Made by a program: the position numbers and the translations under genes. The notes beneath the pieces are model-generated. The model was not told the origin of the DNA. It saw only the letters and a program-made list of their open reading frames with translations, and made no database searches. Of a stretch of 64,000 nt of DNA, positions 50,070-59,311 are shown one piece after another. Position 1 is the stretch's first letter, and each line of letters starts with the position of its first letter. This DNA is from Opitutus sp. ER46 (GTDB taxonomy: Bacteria > Verrucomicrobiota > Verrucomicrobiia > Opitutales > Opitutaceae). The stretch spans positions 124,001 to 188,000 of the forward strand of contig NZ_QAYX01000018.1 in the NCBI RefSeq assembly GCF_003054705.1, read 5' to 3'.

Positions 50070-52339
50070 ACGCGCCCTCCACTGTTGTCACGATCACGCC
50101 GTGCCCGGCGGCGGAGACCACCCGGCCGCTCGAGGCCGCGGAGGGGTACGCTCTCGGGCCGGAGGAACTGCGCAACGCGTTCGCGGCGCGTCGGCTCTAC
50201 CCCGCCGCGCTGGCGTCTGCCTCAATCTACGGCGCCGCACTGGAGCTGTATGTCGCCTGGCTTGATCTGGTCCATGCGGCCTTCCGTCCGGGCGACACCC
50301 CTTGGCTGCCGGTCGGCACCGCCGGCCCTTTGCTCATCCTCGGTCATCACCACCCCACCACGCCGGGGCCGCTGCCGAGCGGTTGGTTCCAGCCCGTGCT
50401 GCTGCGCCGCGGCGACTACGAACGCCACCTGCGCCTCTGCACCCCCTTCGTCCAGAACGCGCCCGCCCCGGATTGGGATGCCGGTACTCTGGTCGCACCG
50501 CGCCGGCTGTTCCCCGTGCCCGACGTCCGCCTGGTCCGCCCGACCACGCTGCGCGCGGCGTTGCGCTTCCTGCTCGAGTATTTCCCGCATCGCCCCGCCG
50601 ACCTGCAGCGTCTCCAGGAGCTGCTCGTCGACTCCGACGAGGTCCCGCTCGACGCGCTGCCGCCCGGTTACCACGGCGCGTGCTGGTTCCTGCTGGAGCA
50701 TGGCGCCGTCGCCGATCCGACCGTGATCGCCCCGCCGGAGTCCGTGCTGCGTCAGCTCAGCCCCGCGCTCTCCGCGCACACCCGCCCGCTCGCCGCCCAT
50801 GGTCGTGAACTCTGGGTCGGCGCGGAGCGGCTGCCGCAACCCGCGGCCGAAGACCTGCTCCTCAACGAACTCGGCGACGGCTGGCACGTGCACTTCGTCC
50901 TGCTCGACGGCCCACGCGCCATCGAGCGTGCCCCGGGAACGACGCCCTATGCGGCGCCCGGACCGCAACCGGCCGCGGAGCCGCGCGGCGCGGGGCGCGT
51001 CCGGGTCAAGATCGAGGATGGGCGGGCCCGGATTCGGTCGGGCGACGCCGCCCGGGAGCCCGGCACGATCCGGCTCAGCCAAAAGGATATTCGCGAGCTT
51101 GAGACCTATAACGCCCGCCGACCGGATCGCGATCCGCTCAAGGTGTTTCTCAAGGAGCTGTCCGCCGGGATCCGCCACGGCGCGACCGATCTGCACATCG
51201 AACTCGGCCTGGACTCGTACCGGATTCGCGCGCGCATCGATGGTTACCTCGAGGAGTGGCTCGAGATGCCCGCGGATTTCGGCCGCATGGTGATCGGCGC
51301 AGCCAAAGAGCAGTTTGGGATGCCGCCCGAGCGCTGGCTGCCGCAGGACGGCGCGTGCACCGTCCACCACGGGGCCGAGATCGTGAACCTGCGCGTGGCC
51401 GCCTATCCCATTCGCGGCACCGGCCAGAAACTCGCAATCCGGTTCCTCCCGCGCCGCGGCCAGGTGCCCCCGCTCGACCAGTTGATGCCCGCCCGCGAGG
51501 CCGCGCTCCTGCGACGCGCCATCTCCCGGCCGTACGGGTTGATCCTGCTGTGCGGGCCGACCGGCTCCGGCAAGACCACCACCACGTTCTCGGCCCTGGC
51601 GGAGATCAACCAGCCCGACGTGAACATCACCACCATGGAGGACCCGGTGGAGTACGAGATGGATGGCGTGAACCAGGCCGAGCTGGACCGGCGCCGGCTG
51701 GTGGATTGGGACGCGCTCCTCGCCGGCTTTCTACGCCAGGATCCGGACGTGGGCATGGTGGGCGAGATTCGCGACCGCGACACGGCCGATACCGCGATCC
51801 GGCTGACGCTCACCGGCCACATCGTCTTTGCGACGCTGCACACGATGTCCTGCGCGCACACGGTGGAGCGGCTGGTCGACACCGGCGTGAATGCCCAGAT
51901 GTTCGCCAACGCCGCCACGCTCATCGTCAGCCAGCGGCTGGTGCGCCGCCTGTGCCGGCGCTGCCGGGACGCAGGTCGTCGCGCGCCAACGCCGGCGGAA
52001 ACCAGCCTCTTTCAACGCCACGGCGTCGAGGCTCCGTCCGCGGTATTCGATCCCGTGCGGGGCGACTGCGAGGAGTGCCGCGGCACCGGCTACCGCGGAC
52101 AAATCGGGGCCTTTGAAATGCTGCCCGTCACGTCCGAAGTGGCGCTCCTCATCGCGGAGAAGCGCCCGATTCGCGAGATCGAGGCATGGATGCAGCAGCA
52201 CGGATTCACCCGCGTCTACCAGGCGGCACTGACGCTCGCGGCCCGCGGCGAAACCAGCCTCGCCGAGGCCGGCCAGTGGCAGGCGGTGTGGGAAGAACTG
52301 CCGGACAGGCCCGATGCAGCCCGGAGGAATGAACCATGA
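50066..52339 (+). CDS. GspE/PilB-type assembly ATPase
   Basis: A 757-residue ATPase. The N-terminal 350 residues are a divergent GspE/PilB N-region. The ATPase core has LFLKEL-like start (DPLKVFLKELSAGIRHGATD), Walker A GPTGSGKTTTT (about 497-504), Asp box TMEDPVEYE, Walker B GMVGEIRDRDTADTA and His box TLHTMS, all intact. The tetracysteine zinc motif is CRRC (about 630) and CEEC (about 669). It should power pseudopilus extension. Coupled by ATGA overlaps. Confidence 0.9.
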   Translation: MNAPSTVVTITPCPAAETTRPLEAAEGYALGPEELRNAFAARRLYPAALASASIYGAALELYVAWLDLVHAAFRPGDTPWLPVGTAGPLLILGHHHPTTPGPLPSGWFQPVLLRRGDYERHLRLCTPFVQNAPAPDWDAGTLVAPRRLFPVPDVRLVRPTTLRAALRFLLEYFPHRPADLQRLQELLVDSDEVPLDALPPGYHGACWFLLEHGAVADPTVIAPPESVLRQLSPALSAHTRPLAAHGRELWVGAERLPQPAAEDLLLNELGDGWHVHFVLLDGPRAIERAPGTTPYAAPGPQPAAEPRGAGRVRVKIEDGRARIRSGDAAREPGTIRLSQKDIRELETYNARRPDRDPLKVFLKELSAGIRHGATDLHIELGLDSYRIRARIDGYLEEWLEMPADFGRMVIGAAKEQFGMPPERWLPQDGACTVHHGAEIVNLRVAAYPIRGTGQKLAIRFLPRRGQVPPLDQLMPAREAALLRRAISRPYGLILLCGPTGSGKTTTTFSALAEINQPDVNITTMEDPVEYEMDGVNQAELDRRRLVDWDALLAGFLRQDPDVGMVGEIRDRDTADTAIRLTLTGHIVFATLHTMSCAHTVERLVDTGVNAQMFANAATLIVSQRLVRRLCRRCRDAGRRAPTPAETSLFQRHGVEAPSAVFDPVRGDCEECRGTGYRGQIGAFEMLPVTSEVALLIAEKRPIREIEAWMQQHGFTRVYQAALTLAARGETSLAEAGQWQAVWEELPDRPDAARRNEP

Positions 52340-53673
52340 ACCCCACCGTCACTCCCCCCACGTCGCGCCCGCCCCTGAACCTCCGGTCCTCAGCGGCATC
52401 GGCTCGCTGGCAACTCCACGCCTTTGAGGTGGCCCGCCGTGCGGGCAAGGTGAGCGTCGGCGCGCCCGTGCGACCGCGGCGCGTCTGCGTGTACGCGTCG
52501 TCGATCGAGGCCGCGGAAGCGGGCGCCGGCGCGAGCAAGGACGAGACCTGCCGCCGCGTGCCGCTTCGGCCGACCGAAACCCTGTGGCCTCACCACTGGC
52601 CCCGGCGGGACGAGATTGCCGATTTCTACGAGACCGTCGGCAGCGCCCTGCGCACGGGAAGCGGCATGGGCCTGGCGTTGAACCTCGCCGCGCGGGTGGC
52701 GCGCACGCCTGCCATGCGAGGCATCGTGGGCAGCCTCCAGCACCGCGTCACCCACGGCGAGGAACTGCACACCGCCATGCGCGCCTTTCCCCAGACCTTC
52801 GCGCCGATGCAGCTTGCCATGGTCGAAGCGGCGGCCGCGGCGGGGCTGGACAAAGCCGGCGGTCTCCTGGTGACGATCGCAGAACGACTGCAGAAGGACG
52901 GCAAAGTCTGGCGCCGCTTCGTGGGCGCCCTCACGTACCCGCTCAGTCTCATCGCGCTGACGCTCGTCGGCGCCATCGTCCTGGAGATCTGGGCCCTGCC
53001 GCCCATGGTCGAATTATTCCGCACGCTGGGCGGGCATCTGCCGCCCATCACCCGGGCGTTCTATGCGGTTGCCCAATTCCTGCGGGAACACGCGCTCATC
53101 GTGTTTCCGCTTCTCGGTGCAGTCGTCGTCGCCGGGATCGTGACCGGCCCGGCGCTGCTTCGCACTCCCTGGGCCCAGCGGCTGAGCATCCGACTGTGGG
53201 TGGTCGGCCCGATCATCCAGTGGATCGCCCTGGTTCGTGCGCTCGGAACCTTCGTCCTCCTGAAACAATCCGGCGCCCGGGTCCGCGATCAGTTCGCGAT
53301 GGCCGCCGCGGCCGCCGGCAATTGCGTGGTCGGCGCCTTCTTCGAGGCATGCTACGCGCGCATCGCGCTCGGCGAGACCGTGGAGGAGGCGTTCACCGCC
53401 GAACGCCACCGCCTCGGCGACGATGGGCTGCGGCTTGCCGGCAAGATGGAGGTCGGCATGGCGGGCGCGGACCTGGGCACGCTCCTGCAGCGCACCATCG
53501 CCGAGATCGATGATCGCGCCGAGGCGCGCCTGAACCTCCTCCCCAATCTCCTGCGCTGGCCCCTCCTGATCGTGTGCTGCGCGATCATCGGAGCCGTCGC
53601 CCTCGCGATCGTGCTGCCCTATCCCAACCTCATCGCCGACGTCGCCCAGCAGCAGGCGAACGGGGGCCGGTGA
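52336..53673 (+). CDS. GspF/PilC-type inner-membrane platform protein
   Basis: A 445-residue protein with two T2SSF-type cytoplasmic domains and three membrane helices (TLVGAIVLEIWALP, a second at LIVFPLLGAVVVAGIV, and the last at LLIVCCAIIGAVALAIVLP). GSGMGLALNLAA and MVEAAAAAGLDKAGGLL are the family's typical loops. It anchors the ATPase. The N-terminus (about 80 residues) is longer than usual. Confidence 0.88.
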   Translation: MNPTVTPPTSRPPLNLRSSAASARWQLHAFEVARRAGKVSVGAPVRPRRVCVYASSIEAAEAGAGASKDETCRRVPLRPTETLWPHHWPRRDEIADFYETVGSALRTGSGMGLALNLAARVARTPAMRGIVGSLQHRVTHGEELHTAMRAFPQTFAPMQLAMVEAAAAAGLDKAGGLLVTIAERLQKDGKVWRRFVGALTYPLSLIALTLVGAIVLEIWALPPMVELFRTLGGHLPPITRAFYAVAQFLREHALIVFPLLGAVVVAGIVTGPALLRTPWAQRLSIRLWVVGPIIQWIALVRALGTFVLLKQSGARVRDQFAMAAAAAGNCVVGAFFEACYARIALGETVEEAFTAERHRLGDDGLRLAGKMEVGMAGADLGTLLQRTIAEIDDRAEARLNLLPNLLRWPLLIVCCAIIGAVALAIVLPYPNLIADVAQQQANGGR

Positions 53674-55304
53674 ACCCCTTGCCCATGAACTCGAGCCCGC
53701 GTGCCCTCCTCTTCCTGCTCCTGACCCTCGCGTCCGTCCTGGCCGCCGGTGAACCCGCCACCCTCCTTGGCCGCAAGATCGCCGCCATGGCAGAGGAACC
53801 GGTCGTGCTCGCCGCCGCTGACCCGGGCGCCGCGGATGTCATCACCGAAGCCGCCGAGGTGGCGCGCCTCGAACGTCTTCCCCCCCTCGCCATCCCGGTG
53901 CAGGACGATACGCTCGGCGGCGCGATCACGACCATCGCGACGGCCTGCGGGATGAACTTCATCGCGCCCGCCGCCGAGGACTTCCCCGAACGCGTGACTC
54001 TCACCACGAAGGTAAGCCCCTGGCGCCTGCTGAACCGGCTCAGCGACCGCTACCGGTTCACGTTGGCCTATCGGGACGGCATCTGGGAATTCAACCGCGA
54101 GGCCACCGGCGCTCTCATCGCCCGCGTGTACGCGCTCAAGCACACCAATCTCGATGTGTACAAGGCCGCGCAGAACGCGTTCGCCACCGTGGGCGCCACG
54201 ACCAGCGCCGCCCCGGCGGCCGGCGACGAGTCGGCCGGCGGCCGCGTCTTCTCCCCCCAAACCCGCAAGATCATCGACGATATCCGCGATCTCATCGGCC
54301 TGCCGGGCGAACGCATCCAGACCGACGCCGGCGCCGCCCAGGACGCCGTCAAGTCCTCGCCTCCCGCCAAGCCGGTTGGGGACGCCCCTTCCCGCGCCAA
54401 GGTGATCTACATCCCGGATGTGAACGCGCTCTACGTCGCGTGCAGCCGGGCCCAGCACGAACTCGTCACCGGCTACATCAAACTCATCGACCAGCCACCC
54501 CGGCAGGTGCGGATCGAGGCGCGCTTCTTTGAAACCAGTTGGGACCCCAAGACGATCCTCGGCGTCAACCACGAGAACTTCCAGCCGCGGGTCTCGCTGC
54601 GGGAGATCGAGGGCAAGGTGAACCTCTCCCGCTTCATCAACGAGGGCGAACAAGCGCTGCTCACCATCGACGACCTCTCGCTCCAGCTGAACGCCCTGCA
54701 GACCGACAAGCGCAGCCGGCTCGTGCAGAACCCCACCGTCGTCACCGCGAACAATCAGGAAGTATACTTCTCGGTCGGCGACGAGGAGCCCTTCGTTTCC
54801 TCCAACAACATCTATTCCGGCGTGCCGAACGGAGGCTTCGGCGCCACCACCGCCAACGTCTCCATCCGCCGCATCGGCACGTCCGTGAACATCGTGCCCA
54901 CCATCTTCCCGGGCGAGCAGGGCGGGCGCCGCCGCATCCGCCTCGTCGTGCGCATCGAGGTCGGCGTGCTGAAGGGATTCCGGCAGGTGAACACGATCGA
55001 GATCCCGGTCGTCTCGTCACAGAAGTACGAGTACACGACCTACGTGGAGGACAACCAGGCGCTGGCGTTCGGCGGGCTCGCCGGCATCGGCGAGGTCGAC
55101 GGCGTCACCAAGGTGCCCATCGCCGGCGACGTCCCCCTCATCGGCTACCTGTTCAAGTCGAAGTCACGCGAGGTGCACCAGCGCAACCTCGTGGCGTACA
55201 TCATCGCCCGCATCGTCGACCAGGCAGAGCCCACCCCGCTTCCCGCCGTCTCGCTGCGAGAGCCGGCTCCCAGCGACAAAACCAAGGGGAACTTTCCACC
55301 ATGA
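53670..55304 (+). CDS. secretin (GspD/PilQ type)
   Basis: The outer-membrane channel of the system, 544 residues if the GTG at 53670 (which overlaps the preceding stop) is used, or 539 from the ATG at 53685, which gives the better signal peptide (SSPRALLFLLLTLASVLAAG). N-domains at about 90-200 are followed by a linker and the secretin core: VRIEARFFE, RLVQNPTVVTANNQEVYFSV, and VPIAGDVPLIGYLFKSKS near the C-terminus. The usual S-domain is not obvious. It ends in ATGA overlap with a tiny ORF. Confidence 0.88.
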   Translation: MNPLPMNSSPRALLFLLLTLASVLAAGEPATLLGRKIAAMAEEPVVLAAADPGAADVITEAAEVARLERLPPLAIPVQDDTLGGAITTIATACGMNFIAPAAEDFPERVTLTTKVSPWRLLNRLSDRYRFTLAYRDGIWEFNREATGALIARVYALKHTNLDVYKAAQNAFATVGATTSAAPAAGDESAGGRVFSPQTRKIIDDIRDLIGLPGERIQTDAGAAQDAVKSSPPAKPVGDAPSRAKVIYIPDVNALYVACSRAQHELVTGYIKLIDQPPRQVRIEARFFETSWDPKTILGVNHENFQPRVSLREIEGKVNLSRFINEGEQALLTIDDLSLQLNALQTDKRSRLVQNPTVVTANNQEVYFSVGDEEPFVSSNNIYSGVPNGGFGATTANVSIRRIGTSVNIVPTIFPGEQGGRRRIRLVVRIEVGVLKGFRQVNTIEIPVVSSQKYEYTTYVEDNQALAFGGLAGIGEVDGVTKVPIAGDVPLIGYLFKSKSREVHQRNLVAYIIARIVDQAEPTPLPAVSLREPAPSDKTKGNFPP

Positions 55305-55381
55305 ACGTTCCCGCCTCCGATCCCCAGCACGTCCCGGCGGCCGCGATCCGACAGCGCCGGTCCGCCGTTGCGGCCGAATGA
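55301..55381 (+). CDS. 26-residue coupled mini-ORF
   Basis: An ORF of 26 codons, too short for most gene finders, starting in the secretin stop (ATGA at 55301-55304) and ending in the start of the ATPase gene (ATGA at 55378-55381). The peptide (starting MNVPASDPQHV) is Ala- and Arg-rich with no known motif. It may be translated only to carry ribosomes to the next gene, or it may be a real peptide of the machine. Its status is inferred from the double overlap alone. Confidence 0.5.
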   Translation: MNVPASDPQHVPAAAIRQRRSAVAAE

Positions 55382-56304
55382 CCTTCCGGCTCCACGACTT
55401 CGCGATCGATCTCACCGCTCGCGCCCGCGCCGGCCTGCTCGATCCCGTGCTCGGCCGCGATCGCGAGATCGAGCGGCTCCTGCGCATCCTCGCCCGCAAG
55501 ACCAAGAACAACCCGGTCCTGCTCGGTGAACCGGGCGTCGGCAAGACCGCGATCGTCGAGGGCCTCGCCCAGCGCATCGTCAGCGTCGCGCCCCCGTCCC
55601 ACCTCGCCGAGGTGACGGTGTACGCCCTGAATCTCGGCAGCGTGCTCGCCGGCACGAGCTACCGCGGCGACTTCGAACAGCGGCTGCAGCAGCTCATCGC
55701 CGAGTTGCGTCGCCCCGGCTCCCGCCGGCTGCTGTTTGTCGACGAGCTCCACCTGCTCGGCCGCGCCGGCCGCAGCGAGGGCGGACTCGACGCCGGCAAC
55801 CTCCTGAAGCCCCTTCTCGCCCGCGGCGAGTTGCCCTGCATCGGCGCCTCCACGCCCGACGAGTGGCAGCAGCTCGTCGCCCTCGATCCCGCCCTGGAAC
55901 GGCGTTTCCAACCCGTCACCGTCGCCGAAGCCAGCCCCGCTCAGACCTTGCAGATCCTCCGCGGGCTCCGCGCGCGCTACGAGGGACATCACGGCGTCGA
56001 GATCACCGAGGATGCCCTCCACGCCGCCATCGATCATGCCGTTGCCCGCGATCGCACGCGCCGGCTGCCCGACAAGGCCATCGACCTCCTGGATGAGGCT
56101 TGCGCCATGGTGCGGCTCGCCCGCGGTCTCGACGCCACGCCGGAGTGGACGCTGGCGGAGCGGGCACTCTCTGCGGCCGCCGAGGCTTTCGACCTCAGCG
56201 CGTACGCGCACCTGCGCAGCCGGGTGATCCCGGCACTGCGCCCCACCAGCCGGCCGCAGGTGGACGCGGCCGCGATTGCCCGGCTCGCCCGGAACGACGA
56301 ATAG
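55378..56304 (+). CDS. stand-alone Clp D1-type AAA+ ATPase
   Basis: A 308-residue protein that corresponds to the first AAA+ ring of ClpA/ClpB only. The motifs are GRDREIERLLRILARKTKNN, Walker A GEPGVGKT (about 50-57), the threading pore loop SYRGDFEQRL (about 94-103), Walker B LLFVDELHLL, sensor GASTPDEW, arginine fingers LERRF and the small-domain helix LPDKAIDLLDEACA. The Clp N-domain, second ring and middle domain are missing. Retained pore-loop tyrosine suggests it still threads or remodels a protein. It is the last gene of the secretion operon, coupled by ATGA. Its role in a pilus-like machine is not known to me. Confidence 0.85.
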   Translation: MTFRLHDFAIDLTARARAGLLDPVLGRDREIERLLRILARKTKNNPVLLGEPGVGKTAIVEGLAQRIVSVAPPSHLAEVTVYALNLGSVLAGTSYRGDFEQRLQQLIAELRRPGSRRLLFVDELHLLGRAGRSEGGLDAGNLLKPLLARGELPCIGASTPDEWQQLVALDPALERRFQPVTVAEASPAQTLQILRGLRARYEGHHGVEITEDALHAAIDHAVARDRTRRLPDKAIDLLDEACAMVRLARGLDATPEWTLAERALSAAAEAFDLSAYAHLRSRVIPALRPTSRPQVDAAAIARLARNDE

Positions 56305-56339
56305 CGCCACGGCGAGGCACCTGCCGCCATACCGACAGC

Positions 56340-57290
56340 TTAGCGCGCCGGAGCTCCCACGCCCCCGGCCTTCGTCGTCTCCACCAACACCGGAAAGTGA
56401 TCCGAGGGCATGCGGGCCACCGCCCGTTCGAGATTCAGTTCGTCCGGCTGGTCCTTGCCACCAGCGTTCGACTCTGCCGGGAGCCGCGCGCGATAGCTGT
56501 CGGTCAGAACACCGTAACGCTTCACCGCAAAGGCGCGGCTCAGGAAGATGTGGTCGATCCGCGCCGGCGTCCACGCGTCCGGCAGGAAGTTGTTGAACGT
56601 GCCGTTGGGCTCATAGCGGACCGGCGAGAGTTCGCGCGCGTCCTTCACCCAACCCGCCCCCGCCAGTGTCTGGTAGTACTCGGTCTTCTGATCCGAGTTG
56701 AAGTCGCCCATCAGCACGACCGGGGCGTCCCCCGCGATCGCCTTCGCCTCCTCGAGCAGCATGCGTGCACTGTTCCGCCGTGCTTCATGGCCCTTGTGAT
56801 CGAAATGGACGTTGAAGACGAAGAACACGAACCCGGTCGCCCGTTGCTCGAGCTTCGCCCAGGTGCAGATCCGACGGTAGTTCGAGTCCCAGCCTTTCGA
56901 CGGCACCGTCTTCGTCGGCGAGAACCAGAACGTACCCGAGGCCCGCACCGCCACCGCCTCAGTCCGATAGAAGATCGCGGCGAACTCGCCTGCGCGCGCC
57001 CCGTCATCCCGGCCCACGCCCACCCATGCGTACCCCTCGACCAGCCGCGCCACGTCCTCGAGCTGGTGATAGAGCGCTTCCTGGGTCCCGAGCACATCGA
57101 AGCCGTGAAAGCGGATCAGTCCGGCCACGAACGGTACGCGCTCTTTCCAACCGTTGCCGCGCTGGACATCACCCGCGTTGTCGTTGCGCAGGTTGTACGT
57201 GCCGAGCACGAGGTCCTGCGCCGACACACTGACGGCGGTCACGGCGAGCAGAATCAGAATGAACCAGGAGCGGGGGGTGGAGGCGGGCAT
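56340..57290 (-). CDS. secreted endonuclease/exonuclease/phosphatase family protein
   Basis: A 316-residue protein from the ATG at 57290 (signal WFILILLAVTAVSVSA); an upstream ATG at 57317 is in frame. The EEP fold motifs are TYNLRNDN, GTQEALYHQLEDV, NVHFDHKG, LMGDFNSDQKTEYY, RIDHIFLSR and MPSDHFPVLVE. These are the metal, Asp/His and phosphate-binding residues of the DNase I-like family. Substrate (nucleic acid or phospho-compound) unknown; extracytoplasmic. Confidence 0.85.
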   Translation of the reverse strand: MPASTPRSWFILILLAVTAVSVSAQDLVLGTYNLRNDNAGDVQRGNGWKERVPFVAGLIRFHGFDVLGTQEALYHQLEDVARLVEGYAWVGVGRDDGARAGEFAAIFYRTEAVAVRASGTFWFSPTKTVPSKGWDSNYRRICTWAKLEQRATGFVFFVFNVHFDHKGHEARRNSARMLLEEAKAIAGDAPVVLMGDFNSDQKTEYYQTLAGAGWVKDARELSPVRYEPNGTFNNFLPDAWTPARIDHIFLSRAFAVKRYGVLTDSYRARLPAESNAGGKDQPDELNLERAVARMPSDHFPVLVETTKAGGVGAPAR

Positions 57291-57601
57291 GAAAATCAGC
57301 AAGAGGCGGTAAAACATAGAAGCAAGGGGCACAGCGGCGGAAAGCCGTGTTTCTTGCGCGAGCAAAGTCCGGGCGAGGTCGGAGGGCAAGCCACCTAACA
57401 TTCTTATGCTGAATAGATAACCAGCCCGCCGCCTGGCGGCCGTCTTGGCGGGGTCGGCGCCGACCGGCCCCGGTGGGGCGCGAAAAATGGGGCCGCCTGG
57501 CGACTTCGTACCTTCCGACGGCCGGGCTCAAGCCTCGTTTTTCATTGCCGCGCACGAACTTCGGCCGTTCCGTTCGCCCGCTTCAAACGTCTTAGTACCC
57601 G
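57291..57601. promoter_or_regulatory. divergent intergenic region
   Basis: About 310 bp between the EEP gene (minus) and a small hypothetical gene (plus). It contains a short stem GCCGCC/GGCGGC near 57429-57443. No promoter pair was identified with confidence. Confidence 0.3.
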
Positions 57602-57817
57602 ATGGATACCTGCCTTCAGACCCTCCGCACCGAACTCAGGGCGTGCCAGCAACGGCTCGGCACCGCCGCGGAGCGGACGACCGATTTCGAGCAGGTTCTC
57701 AGCCTCGCCCACCAGATCAACAACCGGGTGGCCGGCGAATACCTGCGTGCCGCGATCGCGCACGAGAACAGTCCGCCGTCCTTCACCAGTTTCTATCGCG
57801 GGTATTTCCAGTCCTAA
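57602..57817 (+). CDS. small hypothetical protein
   Basis: A 71-residue, mostly helical protein (LQTLRTELRACQQRLGTAAE, FEQVLSLAHQINNRVAGEYL), without signal or membrane segment. HQINNRVAGEY has the look of a histidine-kinase dimerisation helix, but there is no kinase domain. I do not recognise a family. It ends about 50 bp from the convergent methyltransferase gene. Confidence 0.5.
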   Translation: MDTCLQTLRTELRACQQRLGTAAERTTDFEQVLSLAHQINNRVAGEYLRAAIAHENSPPSFTSFYRGYFQS

Positions 57818-57868
57818 CCGCGGACGCCGTCAGCCGACTCACAGGTCCAGCCAGACCGTCATTCCCCG

Positions 57869-59311
57869 TCAGCCCTTCACCAGCGTGAGCACGCACTCAA
57901 GGTGGCGGGTCTGCGGAAAGAGATCGAAGGGCTGCGCCGCCGTCAGCCGGTAGCCGGCCGCCAGGAAGTGCCGCAGGTCACGCATCTGCGTCGCGGGGTC
58001 GCAGGAAACGTAGACCACCGCGCGGGGACCGAACGCGAACAGCTGCTTGAGAAACGCCTCGTCGGAGCCTTTCCGCGGGGGATCGATGATCACCGCCGTA
58101 TCCGCCGCCGGAAACTCGAGCCCGGCAAAGATGCCGGCCGCGTCGGCCGCGAGGAAGCTGGCGTTGGTGATTCCGTTCGCCGCCGCGTTCTCCTTGGCAA
58201 AGCGCACGCTGCTTTCGCTGATCTCCACGCCGGCCACGCGCTCGAACGCCGAAGCTGCCGTCAGCGCGAACAGGCCGCTGCCGCAATACGCGTCCACCAG
58301 GAAGCGCGCCCCGCTCTGCGCCGCCTGCGTACGCACGTACCCCGTGAACGCCGGCAGGATGAACGGGTTGTTTTGGAAGAAGTCGCGCGCCAGGAAGTGC
58401 AGCCGGATCGGGGCCTCCGACCCGCCGCGGTCAATGGTCTCGGTGATCACCGCATCGTAATCCGTCGTCACCTCGCCGCTCGCCTCGCGCAGCAACAGCG
58501 TCGCCCCGCGCGTGTAACTCGCCGCCTTGCCGTGCACCGCCGCCCGCACCGCCCCCAGCCGGGCATTGATCGCGTCCGTCGCGATCGGGCAATGCGGCAC
58601 GTCCACGATGTCAAACCGGGTGCCCTGTCGCAGGAAGCCGATCGGAAAGGGCTTCACGCCCTCCGCCGATCCGGTCGCCGCCGCCCCCTGCGGCGCCGCC
58701 ACCAGAGGCTCGCTGCCCGCATCGTCGTCCGCCGCCGTCACGCCAAAATCCTCGCGATGCGCCGCCGGCGCGGGCCGCCGCGGCGCCGCAAAATGCGGCG
58801 TGATCTTCGAACGGTAGCCGTACTCGCGCGGCGAGGAAACCACCGGCGACACCGGGAAGCTCGTGTCCGCCATGTGCAACAGCAGCTCCGCCACCTGACG
58901 CTGCTTCCACTGCAACTGCGCGACGTAGCTCAGGTGCTGGTACTGGCAACCCCCGCACCGGCCAAATAGCGGACACCGGGGCTGCACGCGCTCCGGCGAC
59001 GGCACCAGCACGTTCACCAAATCGGCTTCCGAGTAATTCTTGTGGTTCCGGAATACCCGCGCGCGCACGCGTTCGCCCGGCAAGGTGAACGGCACCATCA
59101 CGACCCAGCCGGAGGGGCCCTTCGCCTCCGCCGCAACGTCCGTCGTCGTCGCCGCCATCGCCCCGACCGCGGGAGCCCGCGGCGCGATCTCCACGCGACC
59201 CAGCCCCAGCCCGAGGTTGGTCAACGTCGTGATCTCCAGTTCGATCTCCTGGTGATACGCAAACGGATGGTCGTTGAACGGCTTCTTTCTTCCCACGGCG
59301 CCACGGAACAT
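57869..59311 (-). CDS. TrmA/RlmD-family RNA uracil methyltransferase
   Basis: A 480-residue SAM-dependent RNA methyltransferase from the ATG at 59311 (an alternative start at 59380 adds 23 residues). An N-terminal TRAM-like part (EIELEITTLTNLGLGLGRVE) is followed by the Fe-S motif CPLFGRCGGCQYQHLSY and a possible fourth cysteine (HCPIATD). The Rossmann core has VDAYCGSGLFAL, VAGVEISESSVRFAKENA and DPPRKGSDEAFL. The catalytic cysteine is in VYVSCDPATQMRDL, with HLECVLTL at the end. It likely methylates a uracil in 23S rRNA or tRNA. Confidence 0.9.
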   Translation of the reverse strand: MFRGAVGRKKPFNDHPFAYHQEIELEITTLTNLGLGLGRVEIAPRAPAVGAMAATTTDVAAEAKGPSGWVVMVPFTLPGERVRARVFRNHKNYSEADLVNVLVPSPERVQPRCPLFGRCGGCQYQHLSYVAQLQWKQRQVAELLLHMADTSFPVSPVVSSPREYGYRSKITPHFAAPRRPAPAAHREDFGVTAADDDAGSEPLVAAPQGAAATGSAEGVKPFPIGFLRQGTRFDIVDVPHCPIATDAINARLGAVRAAVHGKAASYTRGATLLLREASGEVTTDYDAVITETIDRGGSEAPIRLHFLARDFFQNNPFILPAFTGYVRTQAAQSGARFLVDAYCGSGLFALTAASAFERVAGVEISESSVRFAKENAAANGITNASFLAADAAGIFAGLEFPAADTAVIIDPPRKGSDEAFLKQLFAFGPRAVVYVSCDPATQMRDLRHFLAAGYRLTAAQPFDLFPQTRHLECVLTLVKG

